Assembly (NCBI RefSeq): GCF_004005475.1
Contig: NZ_RZTZ01000012.1
Location: 83,087 to 147,086, forward strand
Origin: Niallia taxi
Lineage (GTDB): Bacteria > Bacillota > Bacilli > Bacillales > Cytobacillaceae
Reading direction: 5' to 3'
Length of the DNA stretch: 64,000 nucleotides
A model generated the notes under the pieces. That model made no database searches and was not told the DNA's origin. It was given only the letters and a program-made list of their open reading frames with translations. Shown here piece after piece: positions 1-9,024 of this stretch (the first letter of the stretch is position 1; every line of letters begins with the position of its first letter). The translations under genes were made by a program, and so were the position numbers.

Positions 1-173
1 AAGTAATGGCTTCAGCGATGCTGTTCTTCTCATCAGAAGATCAAGAATCAGTTGAGTTAAAAGAATTGATTCAGGCTAAAGGAGCAGAACAAGCATTCAT
101 CGAGGTTTCTGGACTGTCAGCAGACAACAAGCTAGTTAGTGCTGTAGCTGCAGCTTACAAAGAAATTCAATAA
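1..173 (+). CDS. mtlD: Mannitol-1-phosphate 5-dehydrogenase, C-terminal fragment
   Basis: The reading frame is open from the left edge and ends at a TAA at 171-173, so only about the last 56 residues are present. The segment with SVELKELIQAKG followed by a short helical tail resembles the C-terminus of Bacillus MtlD, the NAD-dependent enzyme that turns mannitol 1-phosphate into fructose 6-phosphate in the cytoplasm. The identification is by recalled similarity over a short stretch, so it is moderate. A strong terminator follows at once, so this is the last gene of its operon. Confidence 0.6.
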   Translation, partial: VMASAMLFFSSEDQESVELKELIQAKGAEQAFIEVSGLSADNKLVSAVAAAYKEIQ

Positions 174-182
174 CTTGGTTAG

Positions 183-213
183 AGAGCTGTCCTTAAATAG
201 GACAGCTCTTTTT
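183..213 (+). terminator. Rho-independent terminator after mtlD fragment
   Basis: A perfect 10-bp stem (AGAGCTGTCC pairing with GGACAGCTCT) with a 7-base loop is followed by a run of T. It closes the upstream operon. Confidence 0.9.
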
Positions 214-290
214 GTATTATTTTCCAATAAGTTTTGTGGAATTTGGACAAGGGTAAATAAGGAGCATACAGAAAGGAGAGAAAGTGTAAA

Positions 291-1148
291 ATGAATACTA
301 ATAAGACTATCCATGTGGTTTCTTCAACAGATGATAATTATGTTCCCCATCTAGGAGTAATGTTTGTTTCTCTCTTAGAAAATACCCAACAACACAGAAA
401 GGTGCAGCTATATGTGCTGAATGGTGGCATAACAGAGAAGAATAAACAATGGCTGCAAAAGACTGTAGCTCCATATCAAACTTCCATACAATTTTTGGAT
501 GTTGATCCAAAACAATATGAGAACGCAATCGAAAGCAGACATATCACAAAAGCCTCCTATTACCGTATTTCCATTCCAGATTTAATTTCTGATTCAGATA
601 TTGAAAAGGTCCTCTATATCGACAGTGATACTGTAGTGCTAGATGATGTTTCCAAAATCTATGATCAGGATATATCGCCTAATATTGCTGCGGCAGTAAT
701 TGACTGCGGACTTCATGACAGACTTCAAACACTTAAAGTCAGCGAGGATGCAAACTATTTTAATGCAGGCATTATGCTAATAGACTTAAAAAGCTGGAGA
801 GACAATAATATAACAGACAGAGCCTTTGATTATATAAAAAATGCAACAGATGAACAGCTAGAATACCATGATCAAGATATTCTTAACACATTGCTTTGTG
901 ATAAATGGCTCGAGCTTCATCCGAAGTGGAATGCTCAAGCGTATTTATTGTTAAAACAAAAGAAATTAGAATTTATTGATGAAATCAAAAAGCAGGAAGC
1001 GTTCAGTAAGCCTGCGATTGTTCATTTCTGCGGGGAAGAAAAGCCATGGCTGAAAGGATATGTCCATCCATATAAAAAGACGTATTATCATTACTTAGAA
1101 AAGACTGCTTCAGGATTGGAGCAAGGAGCAAGTGCAAAAAACATATGA
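291..1148 (+). CDS. Glycosyltransferase family 8 protein
   Basis: A 285-residue cytoplasmic protein with the GT8 fold. The N-terminus (IHVVSSTDDNYVPHLGVM) is the nucleotide-sugar binding strand and loop, and the metal-binding DxD motif is DSD at residues 111-113 in YIDSDTVVL. NAGIMLIDL and the late HFCGEEKPW are further GT8 signatures, as in lipopolysaccharide galactosyl/glucosyltransferases and Bacillus GspA-like general stress proteins. It transfers a sugar from a UDP-sugar donor; donor and acceptor cannot be told from sequence. It stands alone between two terminators. An AAAGGAGA ribosome binding site lies 12 bases before the ATG. Confidence 0.9.
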   Translation: MNTNKTIHVVSSTDDNYVPHLGVMFVSLLENTQQHRKVQLYVLNGGITEKNKQWLQKTVAPYQTSIQFLDVDPKQYENAIESRHITKASYYRISIPDLISDSDIEKVLYIDSDTVVLDDVSKIYDQDISPNIAAAVIDCGLHDRLQTLKVSEDANYFNAGIMLIDLKSWRDNNITDRAFDYIKNATDEQLEYHDQDILNTLLCDKWLELHPKWNAQAYLLLKQKKLEFIDEIKKQEAFSKPAIVHFCGEEKPWLKGYVHPYKKTYYHYLEKTASGLEQGASAKNI

Positions 1149-1151
1149 TGA

Positions 1152-1185
1152 AAAAAGGCTGAAACTGTTAAGTTTCAGCCTTTTT
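1152..1185. terminator. Bidirectional-type terminator hairpin
   Basis: AAAAAGGCTGAAACT pairs perfectly with AGTTTCAGCCTTTTT around a 4-base loop. It ends the glycosyltransferase transcript and can also serve the minus-strand small gene that stops at 1189. Confidence 0.9.
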
Positions 1186-1188
1186 AAT

Positions 1189-1308
1189 TTAGTTTGGCAT
1201 TCGTGAAGCAGAGCCGCCTTTAGACTGCTTTCTCTTTTCCATCAGTTTTTTGACGATAGGATAAATGACTGGAGCCCATTTAATAGCTGTTCTTATCATT
1301 TTCTTCAT
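1189..1308 (-). CDS. Small basic protein, 39 residues, unknown function
   Basis: An open frame of 39 codons on the minus strand starts at an ATG preceded by a good AGGAGTG ribosome binding site and ends just before a terminator. The product begins [19 protein letters not shown], then has a lysine/arginine-rich stretch and a Gly/Ser tail. It looks like a short amphipathic or weakly hydrophobic helix with a basic C-terminal half, perhaps membrane associated. I do not recognise it. Support for a real gene is the ribosome binding site, the terminator and the 11-bp inverted repeat just upstream. Confidence 0.6.
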   Translation of the reverse strand: MKKMIRTAIKWAPVIYPIVKKLMEKRKQSKGGSASRMPN

Positions 1309-1326
1309 ATCTATCACTCCTTTTTC

Positions 1327-1356
1327 TTATCTATTCCCAGCCAGAGGAATAGATAA
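1327..1356 (-). promoter_or_regulatory. Perfect 11-bp inverted repeat upstream of the 39-residue gene
   Basis: TTATCTATTCC at 1327-1337 and GGAATAGATAA at 1346-1356 are exact inverted copies separated by 8 bases. There is no T tract on either side, so an operator or a 5' leader hairpin of the minus-strand small gene is more likely than a terminator. Confidence 0.45.
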
Positions 1357-1514
1357 ACAAGCCAAAAAGAGGGAAAGTCAAGTGTTTTGGCTATAATATA
1401 TATTGTATTTGCTCCTGAAAGAGCATATAGTTTTTATAGAATGAACTGCAACAATTTATGGCAATATTACGTCTAAATAGAAAGTATAGAGAATGAAGAA
1501 AAGGAAAGGGTAAA

Positions 1515-3611
1515 ATGATGGAGAAAATCAAATCTCTGCTAGGTATGTTCTGGCGGTTTTGGAAAAGAAGACATTTAACACAAATTCTTTTGTTAGCATT
1601 GTTATTATTTGTACTAGTTTCTATATTATATTTCATGTATTTGGCAAGCCAAGCAAACGTAAGTACGTTGAAGGCTGGATTAAGCCAGGCTACCGTCATT
1701 TATGACAAAGACGGCGATGAGGCGACGGAAATAAAGACAGAAAGAACGGAAGGAATAGAGCTGAAGGATCTTCCGGACTATGTGCCGGGGGCTGTAGTCT
1801 CCATTGAGGATGAAAGATTCTACAGTCATAATGGTTTTGATTTAAAAGGAATAACACGGGCATTCTTTAAGAACCTTCTTGCTGGCAGTATAACGGGCGG
1901 AGGCAGCACAATCACACAGCAGCTTACCAAAAATGCCCTGTTATCTTCTGAACAGACATATAAACGAAAAGCAGAAGAATTATTTCTAGCTGTGGAAATA
2001 GAGAAGCATTACAGCAAGGATGAAATTCTCCAAATGTATCTCAACCATGTATACTTTGGGAGCGGTGCATGGGGAATAGATCAAGCAGCTAAAAAGTACT
2101 ATAACAAAAACATTAAGGATGTTTCTATAAGCGAAGCAGCACTGATTGCGGGCTTGCTACAGGCACCGTCTGCTCTTGATCCGTATAAAAATTATGAAGG
2201 TGCGATTAAGCGGCGAAATGTAGTGCTTGGCAAGATGAAGGAAGAAAAAGTAATCTCGGAAGCTGAATATAAAAAAGCGATTGATGAAAAGATTGTGCTG
2301 GAAGACGGCGGAGGCTCGTTCATTGATAGAGATTATCCTTACTTTGTTGATTCAGTAATAGATGAGGCAATATCTCAATATGGGCTAACCCAAGAAGAGA
2401 TTTTGACAAGAGGCTATAAAATTTATACAGAAATGGACCAAAACCTGCAATCAACACTAGAAAAAACATTTGCGAACGACTCCTTATTTCCATCAAGCAG
2501 TGATGGAACATCTTCACAAGGAGGTGCTGTGTTGCTTGACCCTGAGACAGGCGGTATTAGAGGTCTTGTTGGAGGCAGGGGTGAACAGGTTTTCAGAGGG
2601 TATAACCGTGCAACACAAATTAAGGTTCAGCCAGGATCAACAATGAAGCCGCTGGCGGTTTATACGCCGGCATTAGAAGCAGGCTATAAGACTACCTCTA
2701 TTCTGAAGGATGAACCGTTTAAAAAAGGTGACTATGAGCCGCAAAACTTTACTAAAACCTATCAAGGGGATGTGCCGATGTACGAGGCGCTCGAGAAATC
2801 CTTAAATGTTCCTGCAGTTTGGTTATTGGATAAAATAGGACTTGATAAAGGACTCGATGCTTTAGATCGATTTGGAATTCCATATGAAAAGGATGATGAG
2901 TACTTAGGAATTGCCCTTGGAGGAATGACGAAGGGGGTTTCCCCGCTGCAGATGGCAGAAGCATATTCCACCTTCCCAAATAACGGAGTTCGGATGGAAG
3001 GCCATTTGATTACTAAAATTGTCGGGCCTACGGGCAATGTTATTGCAGAGTATCAATCAAAGTCGACTAAAGTGACATCAAAGTCTGTTGCGGAGAATAT
3101 GACCTCCATGCTGTTGGATGTTATAGATTCAGGTACAGGTCAAGGAGCAAAGGTAACTGGCTTTGAAATAGCTGGAAAAACAGGTTCGACACAATTGGTT
3201 AACGCTAATCTGTCTGGTACAAAAGATCAGTGGTTTGTCGGCTATACGCCTAACTTAGTTGGAGCAATGTGGCTCGGCTATGACAAAACAGATAATCAGC
3301 ATTATCTTAAGAGTAAAAGCTCAGGAGATGTCGTACCAATATTCAAAACAATCATGGATCAAGCAGTCCAGTATGTGGAGCCAGAGAACTTTTCTGTTAT
3401 ATCTGTGAGCGACCAGCTTGCAGGTAAAAAAGAGCGTACACAGAAAGTGGAAGAGACAAAAGAAGCAATCAAGGAAAAGGCAAAAGAAATTCAAACAACG
3501 ATTGAAGAGAATTCTTCCAAATGGAGTCAAGTGGTAGATGAAATGAAGGAAGATGCAGGCGTTATCAGCGGGAAGCTGAAAGACAAATGGAATGAAATAA
3601 TGGGTCAATAA
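1515..3611 (+). CDS. Class A (bifunctional) penicillin-binding protein, PBP1A family
   Basis: A 698-residue membrane-anchored peptidoglycan synthase. There is one N-terminal transmembrane segment (about residues 23-45). A GT51 glycosyltransferase domain follows, with catalytic Glu98 in SIEDERFYSHNG and the GGSTITQQL motif. The transpeptidase domain has the active-site SxxK at S375-K378 (PGSTMKP), SxN at S429-N431 (SLN) and KTG at 555-557 (GKTGST). It polymerises lipid II and cross-links stem peptides outside the cell. It is closest in memory to B. subtilis PbpF, but the C-terminal tail is short, charged and probably coiled, with no fibronectin-like domain. The gene stands alone with its own terminator. 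The start could be 1515 or 1518; the AAAGGG site fits 1518 slightly better. Confidence 0.9.
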   Translation: MMEKIKSLLGMFWRFWKRRHLTQILLLALLLFVLVSILYFMYLASQANVSTLKAGLSQATVIYDKDGDEATEIKTERTEGIELKDLPDYVPGAVVSIEDERFYSHNGFDLKGITRAFFKNLLAGSITGGGSTITQQLTKNALLSSEQTYKRKAEELFLAVEIEKHYSKDEILQMYLNHVYFGSGAWGIDQAAKKYYNKNIKDVSISEAALIAGLLQAPSALDPYKNYEGAIKRRNVVLGKMKEEKVISEAEYKKAIDEKIVLEDGGGSFIDRDYPYFVDSVIDEAISQYGLTQEEILTRGYKIYTEMDQNLQSTLEKTFANDSLFPSSSDGTSSQGGAVLLDPETGGIRGLVGGRGEQVFRGYNRATQIKVQPGSTMKPLAVYTPALEAGYKTTSILKDEPFKKGDYEPQNFTKTYQGDVPMYEALEKSLNVPAVWLLDKIGLDKGLDALDRFGIPYEKDDEYLGIALGGMTKGVSPLQMAEAYSTFPNNGVRMEGHLITKIVGPTGNVIAEYQSKSTKVTSKSVAENMTSMLLDVIDSGTGQGAKVTGFEIAGKTGSTQLVNANLSGTKDQWFVGYTPNLVGAMWLGYDKTDNQHYLKSKSSGDVVPIFKTIMDQAVQYVEPENFSVISVSDQLAGKKERTQKVEETKEAIKEKAKEIQTTIEENSSKWSQVVDEMKEDAGVISGKLKDKWNEIMGQ

Positions 3612-3615
3612 AAAC

Positions 3616-3646
3616 AAAAGGCTGGAACGAATTGTTCCAGCCTTTT
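3616..3646 (+). terminator. Terminator after the PBP gene
   Basis: A stem of AAAAGGCTGGAAC with GTTCCAGCCTTTT around a 5-base loop. Confidence 0.9.
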
Positions 3647-3647
3647 A

Positions 3648-4020
3648 TATATTGATTTTCATGAAAAAAAAGTATATATAATAGAAGCGTTTTGTTTGGG
3701 TAATAATGGTTATATATCCTTTTAAAAAAGTAGATGTGACAAGTTTATGGACATAGATTTTCATAGCCACATCTGCTATAATTACTGAGTTGGTATCTTC
3801 TTGGAAAATGTTTGCTAGATTTAAGTGCAAAACAAATGTGATAATTGGAAAAAATATCCTTACGATTTTTGTCACATTTACATGCTTCGAGATATGATAT
3901 CATCATACTGGTAGTAATAATAGTATTTTACCTATTTAAAATGAATGTTCTATGTCTAATTCTTGAACATTCTGTGAATATTTTAACATTTAAAAGTTAA
4001 ATTGGAAGGAGATGCACTAA
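3648..4020 (+). promoter_or_regulatory. qoxABCD upstream region with two inverted repeats
   Basis: This 373-base stretch has no gene I can support. A 9-pair stem (GTAGATGTG at 3730-3738 with CACATCTGC at 3768-3776, one G-U) encloses 29 bases. A second perfect 8-bp inverted repeat, GAATGTTC (3943-3950) and GAACATTC (3965-3972), lies about 50 bases before the qoxA start. The sequence TTCTGTGAAT at 3970-3979 is one mismatch from the TTTGTGAAT core recalled for ResD binding. Control by oxygen or respiration is therefore plausible but unproven. I could not fix a convincing promoter. Confidence 0.4.
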
Positions 4021-4965
4021 ATGAAGTCAAAAAAAGGCTTATTATTATCACTTCTAGCGATTGTGCCAATTTTTGTACTTAGCGGCTGTGACAGTATGGT
4101 TGTATTTGATCCAAAAGGCCCTGTAGCTAAAAGCATTATGGATTTAATTAACTGGTCGCTTATCTTTATGGCAATTATCGTAATAGTTGTTTTTGGTTTG
4201 TTCGGTTACATTGTTTGGAAATACCGTGCTAAACCTGAAAATGAAGGGTATGAACCGCCAGAGGAGCACGGAAGTACAGTGCTTGAGATTGTCTGGACAG
4301 TTATTCCTTTCTTAATCATTATTGCTTTGACAATTCCAACTGTCAAAACAATCTATGCAGTGGAAGATATTCCAAAGAATTACGAAGATCAGGAACCAGT
4401 TGTGATTAATGTCACATCTGCAGACTGGAAATGGATTTTCAGTTATCCAGAAGAGGGAATTGAAACAGTGAACTACGTTAAAATCCCTGCTGGTGTTCCG
4501 ATTGAATTTAAATTAACTTCTGCTGGAACAATGCAATCTTTCTGGGTTCCACAGCTTGCTGGTCAAAAATACACAATGTATGGAGCTGAAACAGAGCTAT
4601 ACCTAGTTGCAGATCATACAGGTGAATATTTAGGACAAAACACAAACTTCAACGGTAAAGGATATGCAGAAATGCAATTTAACGTAGAAGCTGAAACACA
4701 AGATGATTACAATGCTTGGGTAGATGAAGTAAAAGATACTGCACCTAAGCTATCAGAGGATAAATATAAAGAATTGTTGAAGCCTACGCATTTAGGACGC
4801 ATGACATTCTCTAATACACATTTAGAATGGATTGATCATGGTAAAGGCGGAACTTCTAACTATTACTTGAACCCTGAATTATACAAAGTTCATGGTTACC
4901 AAGGTAAAATCTTCGATCATGAAGATGCAGACAGCGAAGAGAAAACTGATGGGGGTGAGCATTGA
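4021..4965 (+). CDS. qoxA: Quinol oxidase subunit II (aa3-600 type)
   Basis: A 314-residue membrane lipoprotein: signal peptide with lipobox LSGC (Cys at residue 23), two transmembrane helices, then an extracytoplasmic cupredoxin domain. The CuA ligands of cytochrome c oxidases (a CxxxC pair) are absent and there is no heme c CxxCH. This separates it from CtaC and makes it a menaquinol oxidase subunit. SADWKWIFSYPEEGIETVNY matches the Qox family closely. It helps take electrons from menaquinol and pass them to subunit I. First gene of the four-gene qox operon, after a GGAGGAG-type site. Confidence 0.95.
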   Translation: MKSKKGLLLSLLAIVPIFVLSGCDSMVVFDPKGPVAKSIMDLINWSLIFMAIIVIVVFGLFGYIVWKYRAKPENEGYEPPEEHGSTVLEIVWTVIPFLIIIALTIPTVKTIYAVEDIPKNYEDQEPVVINVTSADWKWIFSYPEEGIETVNYVKIPAGVPIEFKLTSAGTMQSFWVPQLAGQKYTMYGAETELYLVADHTGEYLGQNTNFNGKGYAEMQFNVEAETQDDYNAWVDEVKDTAPKLSEDKYKELLKPTHLGRMTFSNTHLEWIDHGKGGTSNYYLNPELYKVHGYQGKIFDHEDADSEEKTDGGEH

Positions 4966-6920
4966 TGGACATTAAGTGGAATGAAATCCTTGTTAAAGGA
5001 GACCCGTTGATCCTTGGCTCCCAAATCGGTATCGCATTGACGATGATTGGTGCTTTAGTTCTAATCACGTATTTGAAAAAATGGCGTTACCTATGGGATG
5101 AATGGATCACAACTGTCGATCATAAACGTATTGGTATAATGTACATTATTGTTGCGGTATTAATGTTCTTCCGTGGCGGTATTGATGGTTTAATGATGAA
5201 AGCACAAACAGCGGCACCAGACATGAAGTTCCTGGATGCACAGCATTATGATGAAGTATTTACAACACATGGTGTTATCATGATCTTGTTCATGGCGATG
5301 CCTGCATTAATTGGTCTTATGAACGTTGTTATTCCATTGCAAATTGGAGCACGTGACGTTGCGTTCCCGCAATTGAATGCTTTGAGCTTCTGGCTAACTT
5401 TCTCAGGAGCAATGCTTTTCAATATTTCTTTCGTAGTCGGTGGTTCTCCAGATGCTGGTTGGACATCGTACTTCCCGCTTGCAGGTAAGGAATTTACACC
5501 TGGAGTAGGTAATAACTATTACGCAATTGGCTTGCAGATTGCAGGGGCAGGTACATTGATGACAGGTATTAACTTTGTTGTCACAATCCTGAAAATGCGT
5601 ACAAAAGGCATGACATTAATGAAAATGCCTATGTTTACTTGGACTGCTTTATTGACAAACGTTTTAATCATATTTGCATTCCCAATTCTTACTGTTGCTT
5701 TAGCATTGATGACTTTTGACCGTATGTTCGGTACACATTTCTTCACTGTTTCAGCAGGAGGAAATGCAATGCTTTGGAACAACCTATTCTGGCTATGGGG
5801 ACATCCTGAAGTTTATATCGTTGTTCTGCCTGCATTTGGTATGTTCTCAGAGATTATTTCAACTTTCTCAAGAAAAACATTATATGGATATAAATCTATG
5901 ATTATTTCTATTGTCGGAATTGCAATCTTGAGTTTCGTCGTTTGGGTTCACCATTTCTACACAATGGGATCTGGGCCAGTCGTTAACTCAGTATTCTCTA
6001 TTACGACAATGTTAATCGCTGTTCCTACAGGGGTTAAAATTTTCAACTGGCTGTTTACAATGAGAAAAGGTCGCATCCAGTTTACAACTGCAATGCTATG
6101 GTCACTTGCTTTCATTCCGACCTTCACTATTGGTGGGGTAACAGGGGTTATGCTTGCAATGGCTGCAGCTGACTATCAATACCATAATACTTTATTCCTA
6201 GTAGCTCACTTCCATTATGTGTTGATTCCAGGGGTAGTATACGCGGTATTTGCAGGATTCTATTACTGGTGGCCAAAGATGTTCGGTCACGCATTGAACG
6301 AACGTCTTGGAAAATGGCATTTCTGGTTGTTCAACATTGGTTTCAACTTAACATTTATGCCTATGTTCTTCCTAGGCTTAAAAGGTGCAGTAAGACGTTC
6401 TTATACATTCTCTGCAGAGTCAGGGTTTGCACCATTATTCGCACTTTCTGCAGTAGGTTCATTGATTCTTGCGGCTGGATTCGCAGTATTAGTGTATAAC
6501 ATCTACTGGAGTGCACGTTATGCAAAACGCAATATTTCTACAGATCCATGGGATGCAAGAACTCTAGAATGGCATACAGCTTCACCTGTACAATTCTATA
6601 ACTTTGCACAATTGCCTGAAGTTAAAACATTAGATGCTTTCTGGCACATGAAGAAGAAAGATAAAGATGCGTTAGTATTAAAAGAAAATGAATTAGAAGA
6701 AATTCATATGCCGAGCAATTCTGGGCTTCCATTTATCATGTGTGTAATCTTTGGCGCTGCCGGATTCTTCATGGTATTCGAGTGGATTCCTCTAGCAGCA
6801 ATTGCGGCTGCATTTATATTCGTTGGCTTACTTGTTCGTTCATTTGATTATAATGACGGCTACCATGTGAAAGTCGACGACATCAAGAAAATTGAGCGTG
6901 CATGGAGGGATGAAAAATAA
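4965..6920 (+). CDS. qoxB: Quinol oxidase subunit I (heme-copper oxygen-reducing subunit)
   Basis: A 651-residue integral membrane protein with about 14-15 helices. The heme-copper signature is clear: the low-spin heme histidine in TTHGVIMILFM, the WLWGHPEVY stretch with CuB His and the cross-linked Tyr, and the HH pair in VWVHHFYTMG with later heme ligands in VAHFHYVLI. It reduces O2 to water and pumps protons. The ATG at 4965 overlaps the qoxA stop (TGATG) and sits 6 bases after GGTGA; an in-frame TTG at 4962 is too close to that site. Confidence 0.97.
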   Translation: MDIKWNEILVKGDPLILGSQIGIALTMIGALVLITYLKKWRYLWDEWITTVDHKRIGIMYIIVAVLMFFRGGIDGLMMKAQTAAPDMKFLDAQHYDEVFTTHGVIMILFMAMPALIGLMNVVIPLQIGARDVAFPQLNALSFWLTFSGAMLFNISFVVGGSPDAGWTSYFPLAGKEFTPGVGNNYYAIGLQIAGAGTLMTGINFVVTILKMRTKGMTLMKMPMFTWTALLTNVLIIFAFPILTVALALMTFDRMFGTHFFTVSAGGNAMLWNNLFWLWGHPEVYIVVLPAFGMFSEIISTFSRKTLYGYKSMIISIVGIAILSFVVWVHHFYTMGSGPVVNSVFSITTMLIAVPTGVKIFNWLFTMRKGRIQFTTAMLWSLAFIPTFTIGGVTGVMLAMAAADYQYHNTLFLVAHFHYVLIPGVVYAVFAGFYYWWPKMFGHALNERLGKWHFWLFNIGFNLTFMPMFFLGLKGAVRRSYTFSAESGFAPLFALSAVGSLILAAGFAVLVYNIYWSARYAKRNISTDPWDARTLEWHTASPVQFYNFAQLPEVKTLDAFWHMKKKDKDALVLKENELEEIHMPSNSGLPFIMCVIFGAAGFFMVFEWIPLAAIAAAFIFVGLLVRSFDYNDGYHVKVDDIKKIERAWRDEK

Positions 6921-7519
6921 TGGCTAAAGTAGATACTTCTTTACCGTTGGAGTACCAAACGGAACAGAACCGTCTTAATATCTTTGGTTTCTGGATCTTC
7001 CTAGGTGCTGAAATAGTCTTATTTGCATCATTGTTCGCCGCACACGGTTCTCTATACAATGCTTTTGCAGATGGACCTACTCCTAAAGATTTGTTTGTAT
7101 TAAAAGACGTTATGATTGAAACAATGCTACTATTAACAAGTAGTTTCACTTGCGGTATTGCTATCTGGTATATGCGCCGCAATAACTTGAAAGGCTTGTT
7201 GGTTTGGCTTATCATTACTTTATTGCTTGGTGCTGGGTTCGTATTCTTCGAGGTGACTGAGTTCATCCATTATGTTCATGAAGGTGCGAAAATGCAGACA
7301 AGCGCATATTTCTCAAGCTTCTTTGTTCTGTTAGGAACACACGGACTTCACGTTTCTATCGGTATTGGCTGGGCGATTGCGGTAATTATCCAATTGGCTA
7401 AACGTGGATTGACACCTACGACTGCGCGTAAAACGTTTATTATCAGCTTATATTGGCACTTCTTAGACGTTGTGTGGATCTTCATCTTCACATTCGTTTA
7501 TCTAGCAAGGATGGTGTAA
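6920..7519 (+). CDS. qoxC: Quinol oxidase subunit III
   Basis: A 199-residue membrane protein with five predicted helices and the subunit III signature LGTHGLHVSIG near residue 140. It is part of the quinol oxidase complex, stabilising subunit I and its proton uptake. Its ATG overlaps the qoxB stop (TAATG), so translation is coupled. Confidence 0.95.
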   Translation: MAKVDTSLPLEYQTEQNRLNIFGFWIFLGAEIVLFASLFAAHGSLYNAFADGPTPKDLFVLKDVMIETMLLLTSSFTCGIAIWYMRRNNLKGLLVWLIITLLLGAGFVFFEVTEFIHYVHEGAKMQTSAYFSSFFVLLGTHGLHVSIGIGWAIAVIIQLAKRGLTPTTARKTFIISLYWHFLDVVWIFIFTFVYLARMV

Positions 7520-7522
7520 TTT

Positions 7523-7822
7523 ATGGCTAAACATAATAGCAGTTTTCCAACTGGCCACGTTGCAGGATTCATCGTTTCTATTTTGCTGACTTTTGCAACT
7601 GTAGGTGCTGTAAGATATACAGATTTGCCGTTTGTGACAATTATGTGGCTTATTGGCTCTTTAGCAGTAATTCAAGCATTGCTTCAACTTTTCATGTTCA
7701 TGCATTTGACTGAAGGGGAAGGCAAAATGCAATTAGTCAATATTTTCTATGCGTTCTTCTGTGCGATTGTTGTCGCTGCAGGAACAATATGGGTAATGAC
7801 ATCAGGACATGTTCATTACTAA
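7523..7822 (+). CDS. qoxD: Quinol oxidase subunit IV
   Basis: A 99-residue protein with three hydrophobic helices and the conserved ALLQLFMFMHLTEGEGK segment typical of subunit IV. It follows qoxC by 3 bases and ends the operon at a strong terminator. The B. subtilis protein is somewhat longer as I recall, the difference lying at the N-terminus. Confidence 0.93.
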   Translation: MAKHNSSFPTGHVAGFIVSILLTFATVGAVRYTDLPFVTIMWLIGSLAVIQALLQLFMFMHLTEGEGKMQLVNIFYAFFCAIVVAAGTIWVMTSGHVHY

Positions 7823-7826
7823 TAAG

Positions 7827-7856
7827 AAAAACCTCCGAGAAATCGGAGGTTTTTTT
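7827..7856 (+). terminator. Terminator of the qox operon
   Basis: ACCTCCGA pairs with TCGGAGGT around a 4-base loop, then T6. Confidence 0.95.
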
Positions 7857-7978
7857 GTTGCTTTTATGCTAGTTCATTGGAACCATTTCGGAGGAAATCC
7901 ATAAAAAGGTGGAATTTTGTACTATAAATCCCATTGACGTTAATAAAAAAAGTGTTAAAATCAATTTATAAATCTAAG

Positions 7979-7993
7979 TGATAATGAAAATCA
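7979..7993 (+). promoter_or_regulatory. Fur-box-like operator upstream of yclN
   Basis: TGATAATGAAAATCA matches 12 of the 14 defined positions of the 7-1-7 Fur consensus TGATAATNATTATCA. It lies about 75 bases before the first gene of an iron-siderophore uptake operon, which is where Fur repression is expected. A TTGACG element at 7934-7939 and a TATAAA at 7967-7972 are nearby, but the spacing does not give a clean promoter. Confidence 0.75.
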
Positions 7994-8067
7994 GTTGAGA
8001 ATTTGTTGAACTACATCCGTGTCTAAGGAGGGGAATAGAAAGAGGCTCTTGGCTCAATCTACCATCA

Positions 8068-9024
8068 ATGAAGATAAGATATTTAAGCATCATGTTAGTA
8101 CTGTTATCGACTGCCTCCTTGTTTATAGGAGTAATTGATATTAATCCTCTAAGCATATTTGAATTAACAGAGGATCAGAAAGAAATTTTATTAATCAGCA
8201 GATTTCCTCGTCTAATAAGTATTATTATTGCAGGTATAAGCCTAAGCATTTGCGGACTAATTATGCAACAAATCACTAGAAATAAATTCGTGTCCCCAAC
8301 GACTGCGGGGACAATGGACTGGGCGAGATTTGGCATTCTTATTGCGCTAATGATGTTCACTACTGCAACCCCAATTGTTAAGATGCTTGTTGCCTTCGTT
8401 TTTGCATTGCTAGGTACATTCTTGTTCATGCAAATACTAAATCGGATAAAATTTAAGGATGCTATATTTATTCCACTTGTTGGTTTAATGCTTGGAAACA
8501 TAATTAGCTCGATTACAACATTCTTTTCTATGAAGCATGATCTTGTGCAAAACATGTCATCATGGCTCCAAGGTGATTTCTCACTCATAATGGAAGGAAG
8601 ATACGAGTTATTATACATAAGTATTCCAGTAGTCATCGTCGCATACCTATATGCAAATAAATTCACAATTGCTGGAATGGGTGAGGAATTCTCAAAGAAT
8701 TTAGGTCTAAACCATAAGAGAGTTGTTAATATCGGACTTGTGATTGTGGCGCTTGTATCATCAGTTGTTTTGCTTACAGTCGGCATGATTCCATTCTTAG
8801 GTCTCATCATCCCTAATATAGTTTCCCTTTACAAGGGTGATAACTTGAAGAATAGCTTAACACATACAGCATTATTAGGGGCAAATTTCGTTCTTATATG
8901 CGACATACTTGGACGGGTTATCATTTATCCATATGAAATCTCGATAGGTGTAATGGTTGGGGTTATCGGAAGTGCTATCTTCCTTTATTTATTGGTAAGG
9001 AGAAAAAAGTATGAATCAGCCTAA
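8068..9024 (+). CDS. yclN: Petrobactin/catecholate-type siderophore ABC permease 1
   Basis: A 318-residue FecCD-family permease with 8-9 helices. It resembles B. subtilis YclN along its length, including the block FVSPTTAGTMDWARFGIL and the late GMIPFLGLIIPNIVSLYKG coupling loop that contacts the ATPase. With YclO it forms the heteromeric channel importing ferric petrobactin and related 3,4-catecholates. The ATG at 8068 is not near a good ribosome binding site (an AAGGAGGGG lies 34 bases upstream), but the start aligns with YclN. The 3' end overlaps yclO by 14 bases. Confidence 0.9.
   Translation: MKIRYLSIMLVLLSTASLFIGVIDINPLSIFELTEDQKEILLISRFPRLISIIIAGISLSICGLIMQQITRNKFVSPTTAGTMDWARFGILIALMMFTTATPIVKMLVAFVFALLGTFLFMQILNRIKFKDAIFIPLVGLMLGNIISSITTFFSMKHDLVQNMSSWLQGDFSLIMEGRYELLYISIPVVIVAYLYANKFTIAGMGEEFSKNLGLNHKRVVNIGLVIVALVSSVVLLTVGMIPFLGLIIPNIVSLYKGDNLKNSLTHTALLGANFVLICDILGRVIIYPYEISIGVMVGVIGSAIFLYLLVRRKKYESA

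Noticed and set aside
8175..8810. 211-codon open frame antisense to yclN
   Set aside because: It mirrors a strongly supported permease gene and its product is a low-complexity shadow; no ribosome binding site.
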